Below, piece after piece: positions 25,261 to 37,210 of a stretch of 64,000 nt of DNA. The position numbers were made by a program, and so were the translations under genes. The notes under the pieces were generated by a model. The model was given only the letters and a program-made list of their open reading frames with translations. It did no database searches and was not told where the DNA came from. Origin of the DNA: Vigna angularis (taxonomy: Eukaryota > Streptophyta > Magnoliopsida > Fabales > Fabaceae). How positions within the stretch are numbered: the first letter of the stretch is position 1; every line of letters starts with the position of its first letter. The stretch lies in the NCBI RefSeq assembly GCF_016808095.1, contig NC_068974.1:5580001-5644000 (forward strand). Direction: 5' to 3'.

Positions 25261-25555
25261 GTTTGAGAAGTTCTTCTCATATTTAGGTGTCGTACAAGAA
25301 ATTCAACTTTTAATTTGAAAGAAATTAGTCATATCTTGTGATATATTGTTCAGACTTTATATATATAATGTCAGTTTTTAACTACCACTTAAAAGAAAGC
25401 CATCAATATATCCATATAAAATTATCACTAGCCACCATCAATATAAAATCTTTTTGAACAATAATTTTACAAGTTTTTTTATTAAAAAATAATGAAAATT
25501 TCTTATAAGTAGATTTATGAAAAACAAAAACAAATGTGGTAAGAAAGTTTAGGTT

Positions 25556-26310
25556 TCGTTAGTATAGATATGCGTATTTCCGTTGCTGTTTGGAGGTGTT
25601 GGCTTCCTTATGGGAGTGGACATCAACTTAGCATTAAGTGTTTTTTCTAGAATTTTCACTCAGGGTTTCGTCTAGAGGAGAGTATATTGGTGAAATCGTA
25701 GCCTTTTAGTCAGTTCCTTGGATCATATTATTTACTTTGCTGTGCGACTTTTTATCAGCCTTCTTGTCACTTGACGAGACTTATGTTTTCTAAAATTGAG
25801 CATTTATTCCACTTGCATAAATTGGATTGTTCTCACTAAAAAAACAAATTGGATTTACTGACAACATTTATTGTCAAATACAAAACAAAAAATCGTCAAT
25901 AGAATTATTTTTCGACAGATCACCGACGAACAAAAATTGATCGATAAAAGTACTATCAGTAATTAGATTTATGAAAACAATAGGTTTCAATGGTATAGAT
26001 ATGTTTATTCCCGTGGATATTTGGTGGAGTTAATTCGCTTCGTTCTAGAAGTAGATATCAACTTAGTATTAAGTTCTTTTTCTAGAATTTTTACTTGAGG
26101 TTTCGTTTAGAGGAGTATATTGGTAAAACCGCGACCTTGTAGTCCGTTCCTTGGATCATGGATCATTTTTTTTATTGTGCAATTTTTTATCGATCTTCTT
26201 GTCACTTAATGAAAGTAATGGTTGTAGCTGTTTCCTAAAATCGAGCATTTATTCCACTTGTATAAACTAGCCCCTCTCATTACAAAAAAAATTATCGACA
26301 ACATTTACTG
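25556..26310. repeat. Direct tandem duplication, ~425-bp unit
   Basis: About 25556-25880 and 25980-26310 share order and wording: ggtttc…tatagatatg, atcaacttag.attaagt, tctagaattttactc, gagcatttattccacttg. Each unit ends in a cactaaaaaa/cattacaaaaaa edge followed by a tcgacaac/ctgacaac stretch that looks like a transposon terminus. Confidence 0.75.
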
Positions 26311-26319
26311 TTAAAATCA

Positions 26320-26610
26320 TAAATATTTCGTGAATAATGATTATTTTTCGATGGATTACCGACAAGTAAAAATCCATCGATAAAAGTACTATCAGTATCA
26401 TTCACTAACGAATATCGTCATCGATAATTATCTATGGATATAGCACTCGATAATTATAAGGGGTGGTATCAGTTGATAATTATCGAAGGATATATTCGTC
26501 GATAATTATCGAGGAATATATTCTTCAATAAATTCCATAACTCAGTATGGGACATTACTGATAGATAAATTTGTCACTAAATTCCATTGACAAATGGTTT
26601 GACAAATTCA
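26320..26610. repeat. TCGATAATTATCGA-type short palindromic repeats
   Basis: Repeated cgataattatc(g) words and caccgacaa/ccatcgataaaag words, typical of subterminal repeats of a CACTA-like element. No complete termini were seen. Confidence 0.5.
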
Positions 26611-27235
26611 AGTTTAGTCACTTTGGAATCGCCTAATGTAGGGTTGGTGTCGTTGGGTACTAAGTTAGTGTAATTATTCTCTTTAAACTATTGGGCACAA
26701 GGTATGACCACTGGTGTTGGTTGTTAAACTTTTTATTTTTGAGGCATTGAGTGCCAATAGAGGGGCATTAGGCAGCTCTTTTGGTTGTTGGGATTTGTTT
26801 GAGAGTGTTAGCCAATAGGTCAAGGGTACTACACGATCTCTAACCAATGTTTTCTTATTTTATTTTGTGTTGTTGTGTTTGTACAACTAGGCATGAGTTT
26901 AAGGGTGTTGGGTGTCACTTGAAAAGTGTTTTGGGTGATGAATTATATTTTTATGAATATAAATTAGAGTGAATTTTATTTGTTGTGATCGGATGAAATG
27001 AAAATGTGTTTATTGGAATTGTGGATATGTGGGGTGATTCATCAAAAAAAGTCGCACTATATTATTCTTTAAGGATGAAATTGAGTGTTGATTCCGCTTG
27101 TAAGACTTTCTTGGAGAGTAGTGAGGAGTGGTATTTGTTTGTAACTCTCTTTGGAAAACATGTAGTTCTACTTGTGGTAAACTTCACATGTGAGATTCTT
27201 TGGGAGAGTAGTGGGAAGGGGAATCAATGTACTCC
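26611..27235. other. No gene recognised
   Basis: Low-complexity G/T-biased text (ggagagtagtg, gttgggtgtc). Short frames only. Probably repeat-derived. Confidence 0.4.
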
Positions 27236-28449
27236 CACTAGTGCAGAAACTCCATTTTAACTCGCACAATAGGCTTTAGTTTAGAAGAAACTGAAGCCTA
27301 TCAAAATGTGGTAGCATTTTCATAGTTTCGACTAACTTATACGCCTCGGTTCAAGGGAAACCGAGGAAGAAAACTTATATTACCTCAGTTATTAGCAACC
27401 GAGGCCTAAAACATTGCAAAATTCCACCTACTATGCAAAACAGGCTTTTGGCCTGACAACTTTTTGAAAAGGACCTACTCCCTCGGTTTTACACATAACC
27501 GAGATAGTATGTCCTGTCCACAACTTGACAATTCTAATGTGAAAAGAGTTTTAGGCATCGATTTCATTAATAACTGAGGCGGTAAGTTGTCCTTTGCTTC
27601 AGTTAAGTAAAGAACTAAGGCAATATCTCTTTCGATATTTAACTTCTCAGAAACGTAAAAAAAATTAACTTATTATTCCTTCTTCTTCCTTGCACAAGAA
27701 TCCATGTTTCCTTCTTCTTCCTCGCGCAACCATTCTCTCTCTCAAGCGAAGTTGCTGGTTCGTGGCCTCAATTTGTCTCACGCAAAGTGCCTAGTATGAT
27801 CTCCATCTTTGTTGGCTCCATTTCTGTCGCGCGAACGTTGCCTCCATTTCTCCCGCGAAATGTGTTGTTCATTGTCGCCACCGGTCGTTCTTCGCCCCCA
27901 CTGGATGTCTGTCATCGCCTTCGACCGTTCGTCGCCGCCTTTGGCTATTTGGAAAACCACGGTCTGTTTCTCTTTATTGTTTGATTTAATATAAATTATG
28001 AAAATTACACTAGCACTTTCATTTCATTACATTCTATTATGTTAATGTGATGAATATTATTTGATATGTTAGCATTTTGATTTCATTACATTTTATTTTG
28101 ATTTCATTACATTACTAATAGTTAAAAAAGATGGTGAAGTAGTTGGTGTGGCGTGGAAGTGGGAAACAATGCATTTGAATATGCTAAACTTAAAATTTTT
28201 CCCATTGCAGATAAAGAAAAGAAAAAAGAGATTTTGAATAGGCAAAAAAATCTCATTTTCTTAAGACAAAAAAAAGAACATCTACCCTCGATTCGAAACC
28301 AAATAAGGCAAAAGGCCCCCACATACTACCTCGGTTCAGAGCCGAGGCAAAAACCCTACCTTTTTTCCCTTGCATGTATATACCTCGGTTTATGAACCAT
28401 TGCGTATAAGCAAAAATAACCGATGTCATTTCTCTTTACTACACTAGTG
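27236..28449. mobile_element. Non-autonomous CACTA element, ~1.2 kb
   Basis: The left end CACTAGTGCAGAAA matches the inverted right end CACTAGTGTAGTAAA. Subterminal repeats of the type cctcggtt…aaccgagg occur near both sides (27350-27600 and 28320-28400). A GC-richer central stretch (27690-27960) stands out and could be captured host sequence. No transposase. I see no convincing 3-bp target duplication (tcc against ttt). Confidence 0.7.
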
Positions 28450-29107
28450 TTTGTTGTAAGACACTCTTGGATAATAGTGGGTAATGAACTACATTTGTAT
28501 GACTCTTAGAGAATAGGGGGAAGTGGACTTTATCGTAAGACTAATAAGGAGTAAGAAGAGTTATGGCTCTAGTTATAAGCATTTGTTGCGTATGCTACAT
28601 ATAAGAGTTGTAATGGAAACCTATTACATGGAGTTGAAGTCACTTATGGTTGCATTAGTTGTTGTTATATCTTGTTTTGCATTATTTTGTGAGATGAAAG
28701 GTAACATGAATGGTTGTGTGATACAACTGTGTTGTTTTGCGTTATTTTTATAAGACTTTAATTGTGTTTTTATGAGAATTTAGTTGCATCTTTCAAAGGG
28801 TGTTACACTTTCTATGTAGTCATCAAAATCTTCTTGAATCTTGACTTATTTTTCAATTTCAAACACTCAAATCTCATATATGCCCCAACTTCTTGCACTC
28901 AAAGAAGACGATATTTTATTCGAAAGCTTCATATTTATTTAGATGGTACAAATATTCCCCCTTCATAGGAGGAAACCTTTTTTTTTTCTTGACCTCTACG
29001 TTTAAACATCTCCTTAAAATTTTGGGACATCAGAGATATTTTCTCATCATTTAGGTAATCAAACTCAACCTCAGATACTTCAACTTCATTTCTTTTAGAA
29101 CTTTAAC
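28450..29107. other. No gene recognised
   Basis: Short unrelated frames. Wording (gggagtagtgg…) resembles 26.6-27.2 kb, so the CACTA element probably inserted into one repeat. Confidence 0.4.
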
Positions 29108-29111
29108 CCTT

Positions 29112-29387
29112 TGTTCACTTGAATGGATTTGGGAGAGAGTGATTGAGTGGATTTGAAGATAATTTTTTTTGTTGTTTATTTGAGTAAATTTGGAGGTAAG
29201 TAAGAGTGAATTTGGAAGCAACGTTTATGAGAATTAGTGTAGGATTTGATTGATGTGACAGATTAAAAAAATTTACTTCCAAATCCACTCTCACCTACCT
29301 CCAAATCCACTCAAATAAACAATAACAAAATTTATTTTCAAATTCATTCAATCACTCTCCTCCAAATCCATTCAAGTGAACAAAACC
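29112..29387. mobile_element. Fold-back MITE, ~276 bp
   Basis: Terminal inverted repeats of roughly 115 bp: tttgttcacttgaatggatt at the left is matched by the reverse complement at the right, and ggatttggaggta appears in both arms. The small loop is about 40 bp. No clean target duplication. Confidence 0.85.
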
Positions 29388-29793
29388 TAAGAGTTATAAC
29401 TTTCTTTCATATAATAGGGGAAACCTTGACATTTGCTTTGAGATCTCAATTTGATGAGGTTGATGTGTCCTTTTGGGTTTTATCTTGTGGGATGCTCTTC
29501 TTGTAGTCTCAAGGTTCCAAGAAACTCATCCCACGTTGTCTTCTTCATGTTGTCTTTTAAGCTCCCAGATCTCAAAGCATATTGTCCAATAAGTTCCACA
29601 CTAATTTCTACCATAACCTTTTATTGAAATAAATTCAAATATCAACATCTCACACTCTACTATGTAAGTTAAAGAAAGAGATAAAAAATACATATAATGG
29701 TGTTAAAACACCTTTTTATTTCTTTCAATCATAAGCAACACTATAGTGGTAAAAGAGTGTAACATAAGCTAACATTGTTAGCAATTTGGGTCA

Positions 29794-29856
<63 letters not shown>

Positions 29857-30205
29857 ATTATTAAATGTGTTAGGGTCATTATATTTTATTAGCCAACTTT
29901 ATAAAGAATATTTGGTCTTTGAAGGGGCCAAATTATAATTATTGAAACTAAATAATATTAACCGTCACATGGTCTGTGAGCACATCGTATTATACGTGTT
30001 TCTTTCTCTTTATCCCATCAGAAGAGAAAATCCAGAGGAAACTAAAGGTGCTCTACATAGGAAAGATCAAAGACCAACTCAGGTTATTCTATCATTGATC
30101 CCAATGTCTAATTTAGGTACGCTTCCACTTTATTATTCTAAGGGTTTAGGGTTTATTGCTTATTAATTGTCATCTGTCAATAATAAATTCTAACCAATAT
30201 TTCTC
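29388..30205. other. AT-rich spacer with (TA)n tract
   Basis: Contains (TA)n at 29796-29851. No supported gene. Confidence 0.6.
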
Positions 30206-30477
30206 TTAAAGTTCACAGTGAAACATAATATCATTGCAAGTTCGCCGTGAATTAACATAGTATCATTTTCCATGTAACCATCTTTAAGTAACTTGAAGAA
30301 GATTCTGAGTCCTGAACAATCTATGTAAATTCGTTAGTATTTTTATTCTCTCTTAAATTTCTTATGATATAGTATATACTTTTCACTTATAAAAGTGATT
30401 CTCATGCAAAATATATCATCCACAAGTATGCGTGTAAATAGAAAGATAAAAAAATAAAGTAAACAAATAAAGAAGTA

Positions 30478-30502
30478 TATATATATATATATATATATAT
30501 AA
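30478..30502. repeat. (TA)n microsatellite
   Basis: Pure tatata run. Confidence 0.9.
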
Positions 30503-31695
30503 AGCTTACGCATGTAATTATTGTAAGAAATAAATTAAAAAATATACATCAAGGGTATAAATCGAATGAATTCTACTAATTAATTTTATAATAAATAAGT
30601 TATTATAAAATATGATGCTTAAGTTATTAACAACATGCCTTAATCAGGAAATCTAAATTTTTTTAACACATTTTTCTAAATTTAAGCAGGTGGCTTGACT
30701 CTTATATTAAAAATGGTTAGTAATTTTCTTTTTAACATGTAATTGATATTTGAATTATTAGTGATGTATATTTTTCTCTTATGAAATTGATAGATTATTC
30801 CATGCTTGTGTTGATGTGAATTTTTTTTCTATTAGAAAAATTAAAAATTTCTTATAAGAACTAATATTTGAGTTATTAACAACTTAAAAATTTTCTTATA
30901 TTCACTTTGAAATTGAAAGGGCTTGAATCCTCCTTCAGACTTTGAGTTGGTGGTGGAGAATTAAGTGACTTCGAATCCTATTAAAAGGGATTAGTAATAT
31001 TCTTTTATATAAAATTTATATTTAAGTTATTAATAACATACTTTAACACTTTTGAATCATCCGTTTCTGGTAGTGAAACATTTGTATGGTGAGGGAGGAG
31101 ATGAGGATCACTTCCACTACAATAAAAAAAAAGTCAAATTTTTACACTCTTTTTTAATCAACTAACTAATTATCTTTTCAATTTTTCCCAATGAATTTAA
31201 AAATTTATCTATTCAATAAAAATATATTTATATACTCAATCATTTATCAGATTAAAGTCTAGATATTTTTATAGTAGATAATTGTAAGCTAATATATGAA
31301 GTTATTGTTGGTAAATTATTTAATTCAATCAGTAAATAGAAAAAAAAATGCTTAAATAAATCTCACCATAAATACCTAATAACATAAATATAATAAATAT
31401 TTTAGATATTAGTAATGACATACATACATTTGTATTTTTATACTGGAATTTCGTAGTAATACAGTGTTTATGAGGTGGCGCTCTGTGAAGATCACTTCGA
31501 ATCCTTCGCACAAAAAGAAAAACAGGACAATATGTCATTATATAATAAGATAAAATATGCATTACCAGTAAAAAGTACCATATTAAAGTCATTTAATTTA
31601 ATTTATTGAATATATTAACCATAAATAAGAAAATTGAATATGAAATAATGAACAAAAATTTATAAAAATATTATTTTAACATTTTAGTGATGTTG

Positions 31696-31696
<1 letters not shown>

Positions 31697-31762
<66 letters not shown>
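31697..31762. repeat. (TA)n microsatellite, ~33 units
   Basis: Pure tatata run in intron 1 of pseudogene C. Confidence 0.95.
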
Positions 31763-31768
<6 letters not shown>

Positions 31769-32220
31769 TGGTTGGACAGAACTTTGAAATAATAAATTAG
31801 AATACAAACCAGTAGAAACGAAAATCTACTTAGCAATATCTAGCACAAATATTGAGCATCTTAAAACCAATGCTCAATGTAAGCTCGAACCTAGGATTAT
31901 GAGACTATGAAAGAAGACGAAAGCAAATAAAAGGTGAAAGAAAAGTACCACAATCAGACATAAAAAAAATTATCATTGCATCAATGGATTTAGAAAATTT
32001 ATGATAAAAGTGTTATCGCGTCATTTATTTATTATGATGGAAAGGTTTAGAATAATTTATTATGATGGATAGATTTAGAATTTTCATAGAATATTTTGTA
32101 TTTATTGTAAAAATATATTGTGGTAGGGTTTAAATTATAACTTTTTTATAAATATATATGTATTTGATTTTATTTTCTTAACGAGAGAGTTTACGTTAAT
32201 GATAAATAATTTCACCTTTT
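31763..32220. other. AT-rich spacer, nothing recognised
   Basis: No coding signal or termini seen. Confidence 0.5.
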
Positions 32221-32239
32221 ATTTTACTACTTTTTAATA

Positions 32240-32535
32240 GGCTTAATACTCTATTTTCTCCAAGTTTCGCTCAAAAATGTCAAATTAGTCCATCCTTTAA
32301 AAAATACGTCAATTACGTCCTTACTTAGTAAAATTTGCATCAATTAAATCCCTTCCGTTAAATCCGTACAAACGGTGTTAATTATCTTGATGCAAAATAA
32401 TTAACGCCGTTTGTACGGATTTAACGGAAGGGATTTCATTGATGCAAAATTTATTAAGTGAGGACGTAATTGACGTATTTTTTTAAAGATAGACTAATTT
32501 GACATTTGCGAGCGAAACTGGGGACAAAATAGGGT
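32240..32535. mobile_element. Fold-back MITE, 296 bp, 19-bp flanking direct repeats
   Basis: The arms pair almost throughout: caagtttcgctc…aaatgtcaaattagt on the left, and the complement on the right. The centre has ttccgttaaatccgtacaaa against tttgtacggatttaacggaa. Flanking direct repeats attttactactttttaata occur at 32221-32239 and 32536-32554. Mutator-type MITEs usually give 8-11 bp, so the longer match is odd. Confidence 0.85.
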
Positions 32536-32901
32536 ATTTTACTACTTTTTAATATTTGTTTACTTCAACTTTTTTGTTTCTGTATGTATTTGTGAAGGGC
32601 TGAGAGACTAATTTTTTCGTCTTTGCTTTCTTGTAGTTTGATATTTGAATCTCCTACTCCAAGTCCTTCAAGTCCGATCCAGGAAGAGTACCTGCTAAAG
32701 GCACTCTAACGTTTAAGTCAATGACTGGCGTGAGAATAATGATAATATTTAATAGAGGTTGTATATTCATAATTTTGTTATGTACCTTTGCGGTTTAGTC
32801 CTTTATTTATAGGTTGTGTGATGGACCTTAAATTATAACGAATCCAATAAAACTAGCTTACCTTTTTTCTCGGTTTGTTGCTTAGAACTTGTTTCCTTTT
32901 T

Positions 32902-33837
32902 GAGTGTTGCTCCCTCCACCACTACCAAATGCTCCCTACACCTCTCCATACCTCTTTTGCCCCTTTAGTAATATTTATTTACTGTAGTAAATTTTTACCC
33001 ACATCCACCTACTTTCATTAATGAAATATTAAGGGTCTTTCCTTGTAAGAATGCATCCCCACACCCCAACTTGCACACGGAAATCAACTCTCCCTCTCTT
33101 CTTCCTCTCTAACTATTTCATTGTCCTCTGTGTGAGTGTGGTGGTGCTGTGAGTGTGTGTGTCTTGGTTCTAGGTTGTGCTTGGTAGGAGGTTACAAGTA
33201 GTGTAAGGAACCAGTGGTGGTAGAACTCGGTGTTTGTGGTGGTGCTTATCGCAGTAGAGGAGGCTTCGTTTCAGGTGGGTGAAAAGATGGTAATCCTACA
33301 TACGCTTTTTAATTTTATAGAATTCAGATATTAAATACACTATCCATCCACTTGTAGAGTGCAACAAATTTAAATTATACAAACTTTAACTTTCATGTTG
33401 CTTTATAATTTCAAGGGCAATACAGTGCAAGTACTCATTCAATTAAGCTTGGGAAAGACTGCACCCTAAGGGACTTAATGGATTCCTTAATTTTCAATTC
33501 AAGTTCTGGAAAAGAAGGTGGTTGAAAACTTTCTGCTTCATCTCTAGATCCCTTTGAAACCTGAAAATCTTCTTCCTCATATGGATTGTGAATGGAGAAA
33601 ATGGGTTGGGAAGTGGAGGAGAAAGAAAGAAAGTGAGAGTTGGGGATGGAAAGAAACAGATCTAGAAACTCAAAGATAGAAAGTGAGAGTTGGGGTGGGG
33701 GTGCACTGGAGAGTGAAAATGAGGTAGATTTAGGGTTTAAAAAAAAATAAGATTGGAGTAAAAAATGGTACTTTTGTAATTAAAATTTTTTTGGGGAGGT
33801 GCATGAGTATTTGGTGGTGGTGGAGGGAGCAACACTC
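32902..33837. mobile_element. Mutator-like element, family 1, copy 1 (936 bp)
   Basis: Inverted termini gagtgttgctccctccacca and its complement at the right. 9-bp flanks ttccttttt/ttccttatt (8 of 9). No transposase; a GC-richer interior at 33070-33290 may be captured sequence. Confidence 0.88.
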
Positions 33838-33861
33838 TTCCTTATTTCGCAATTAATATCT

Positions 33862-34775
33862 GGGTGTTGCTCCCTCCACCACCACCCTATACTTCCTTCA
33901 CCTCCCCACATTATTTTAAATACAATTATATCCTTAAGTTAAAAAGATTTTTACTTTTACCCTATTTTAAATAATTTGAAACCCTAATTTTACTTTCCCA
34001 ACACCCACCCACGAAACTCTCTTCCCCTTTCCCCATTTCCGTTTCACCTCCCCACCTCCAGCACTTCCATTCCTTTTTCTTCCCAGTTTTTTTTTTTTTT
34101 GGTTTGAAAGCTTCCATTGCCGCCGTGGTGTGAAGGAGCGTCACCGCCGTGGTGTGGAGGAACATCAAGGAGCGTCTAGAGCATCAGCCAGCGTGAGGAA
34201 GTATACATCAACGGAGGTGACATCCTTCAACGGATGTCCCCTAATAAAACAAACCCTGAAATAAAAAATGTAACCTTTAAACGGAGGTGACATCTTCAAC
34301 GGATGTCAACATCCGTTTAAGGTAAAACGGATGTCCATTTTACCTTAAACGGATGTTGACATCCGTTGAAGATGTCACCTCCCTTTAAAGGTTACGTTTT
34401 TTATTTTAGGGTTTTATTTCAAGGTTTATTCGAATACGAGGAAGCACGACACGCACTGCACCACTCCACGCATTGCACCACGAGAGCGACACTGCACCAC
34501 GAGAGGGAGACTGCTTGATAATTCTTTCCACCACCACCAACCTTTGCAACTTGTAGTATCTCACAACGACGAAAGAAAGAGAGGAAGAAATATAATGTTA
34601 AAATGAAAGAAAAGTATTTTACTCATCTACGGAACTATAATAGGTTATTAGTGAAATAGGTTGTGAATGGGTAAAATTAAAAAATAATAACCCTAAAAAT
34701 AAAATTTTATTGAGGGACAAAATAGTAAAGGGGAGGTGGAGGGAGAAAGGTGTGGTGGTGGAGGGAGCAACACCC
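33862..34775. mobile_element. Mutator-like element, family 1, copy 2 (914 bp)
   Basis: Termini gggtgttgctccctccacca and complement. Perfect 9-bp duplication ttaatatct (33853-33861, 34776-34784). The centre holds a strong hairpin around 34260-34425 (ttcaacggatgtcaacatcc and its complement). Confidence 0.92.
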
Positions 34776-34819
34776 TTAATATCTTCAATTATTCTGTTAT
34801 TATTTTGCTAAATGTTAGA

Positions 34820-36195
34820 GAGTGTTTCATCCTACACCTCCAAGATTTCATCCTGCACCTCCAAAAATTCCACTTTTAACCTTCTCAAAATCTCGTCATT
34901 ATCCTACACCTCTAACTTTATAAAAAAAATTATTTTTAACTTTAATAAATATATTTTTATTTTTCTTGTTAAAAAAGACTCTACACCACCTTAATAATAA
35001 CTAAATTTAAAATTCAAATATTATTTAGTATAATTTTATATTTTAATAATTATTAAAATATGATTTATGTTATAATAATACTTATATTAAAAATATAAAA
35101 ATAAAATAATTAAAATAAAAATAATAACAATAAAAATAATAACAATAAAAATAAAATTATATTAAATAAATATTTAATATATTCAAATATATTAAATTAT
35201 ATTAAAATATTAAATTAAATTAAATAATAATTAAAATTTAAATAAAAAATAAAATTTAAATAAAAATAAAATTTTAAAACAATTATTTATCAAATAAAAA
35301 ATAAAATTATATTAAATAAAATATTTAAATATACTTAATTATATTAAAATATTAAATTAAATTAAATAATTATTAAAATTTATATATAAAATAAAATTTT
35401 AAAAACCATTTTTTATTATCCTATTCATAACTTATCGGATATGTATATCCGATTAACAAATTTTTCAAAATTTTATTTTTTTTAAATTTTAATAATTATT
35501 AAATTTAATTTAATATTTTAATATAATTTAATATATTTAAATATATTAAATATGATTTTAGGTATTATTTTTATTTTCATTTTTATTCTTAGTTATTATT
35601 TTTTAACTTTCTTAATAGAATTATTTTAAAAATATAAATCATATTTTATTAATTATTAAAATATAAAATATAATATGTAATATTATAATTTTTATTTAGT
35701 TTAATATTTGTTAAATTTTAAATAAAAGCAAAAGTATTAACATATTTTACAGATTTTAATATATAAATAAGTTTTTTAAAATTTTCATTTTTATTTAAAT
35801 TTTAATAATTATTTAATTTATTTTAATATTCTATTATAATTTAATATATTTGAATATATTAAATCAAATTTATTATTATTATTTATTATTATTATTATTA
35901 TTTTTATTTTTATTATTTTATTTTTATGTTTTTAATATAACTATTATTATAATATAAATTACATTTTAATAATTATTAAAATACAAAATTATTTTAAATA
36001 ATATTTAAATTTTAAATTAAATTAAATTATTATTAAGCTGGTGTAGGTTTAAGAAAAGAAAATGAAAAAATATTTATTTAAGTTAAAAATGAAAGTTTTG
36101 AAAAAGTTGGAGGTGTAGGATGAGATGTCAAAAGGTTAAAAGTGAAATTTTGGGAGGTGGAGGATGAGATCTTGGAGGTGTAGGATGAAACACTC
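34820..36195. mobile_element. Mutator-like element, family 2, copy 1 (1376 bp)
   Basis: Termini gagtgtttcatcctacacct and complement. Perfect 9-bp duplication aatgttaga (34811-34819, 36196-36204). The AT-rich interior is largely an inverted repeat. Confidence 0.92.
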
Positions 36196-36248
36196 AATGT
36201 TAGATTATCAGTTCAATAATACTAATTACCGACCCATCAATCACAATT

Positions 36249-37129
36249 GGGTGTTGCTCCCTCCACCACCCCAAGTGCTTCTACATCTCCCCATTGTTTT
36301 CTTTTATTCCAAAAATACTCTACACCTCCCTACTATTTTCTTTTATTCCAAAAATACCCTACACCTCCCCCACTATCCTCAACAATCTTTCTTTTTCTCT
36401 CTCTGCATTAATGGAGCATTCATATGGCTTAGATTTAAACTTGTAAAATATAAAATTCAGAGAAAACTTCAATATTAGTGCTTCTACCACTTCGATTTTA
36501 TAAATTTAAAAGTTAGATGCAAATATAAAATAATAAACATAATAATATTAATAGTAAATAATATATTATTATTATTATATACTAACTTTATAAGGACGAA
36601 AGAACTAAATAAATTCCAAATCTTTAACAAATAACTTTTCTTTTATATTTTAAGTATTTAATAATATTTTTATATTATTTATCTAATAAATTAAATATTT
36701 TATTCAAGTTATTTGAGTCAAACATGTCGGTAAGTTAAAACATAATATAATGTTAAAAATAAAAATATGAAATGTAAAAAAAACACACATATATATAAAC
36801 ATTTTTCTAGAAATTTAGAACAAAATTTTACCATTTATTAAGTAATTTGAAGAAAAAAAATATTTTGAACAGTGAAAATAAGATTGAATCAAACTTATTT
36901 AAGGGAAAGTGTAAATAAAATTTTGTAATATATCACAAGTTTAAATTTGAGCCATGTGAATGCTCCATTAATGTGGAGAGAGAAAGATAAAGATTGTTGA
37001 ATATAGTGGGGAGGTGTAGGGTATTTTTGGAATAAAAGAAAATAGAGGGGAGATGTAGAGTATTTTTGGAATAAAAGAAAATAGTGGAGAGGTTCAGAAG
37101 CACTTGGAGTGGTGGAGGGAGCAACACCC
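36249..37129. mobile_element. Mutator-like element, family 1, copy 3 (881 bp)
   Basis: Termini gggtgttgctccctccacca and complement, with arms pairing for roughly 220 bp (tcttttattccaaaaatact in both). Perfect 9-bp duplication atcacaatt (36240-36248, 37130-37138). Confidence 0.93.
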
Positions 37130-37210
37130 ATCACAATTTAAATGTTGGCCTTGTTACGGCCAAATAACTTAGACGCTGACCCAATTTCGGTCCATCATAA
37201 ACAAAACCAT

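Noticed and set aside
36164..36478. 104-codon frame in a Mutator-like element
   Set aside because: It crosses the boundary of two transposons and reads their terminal repeats.
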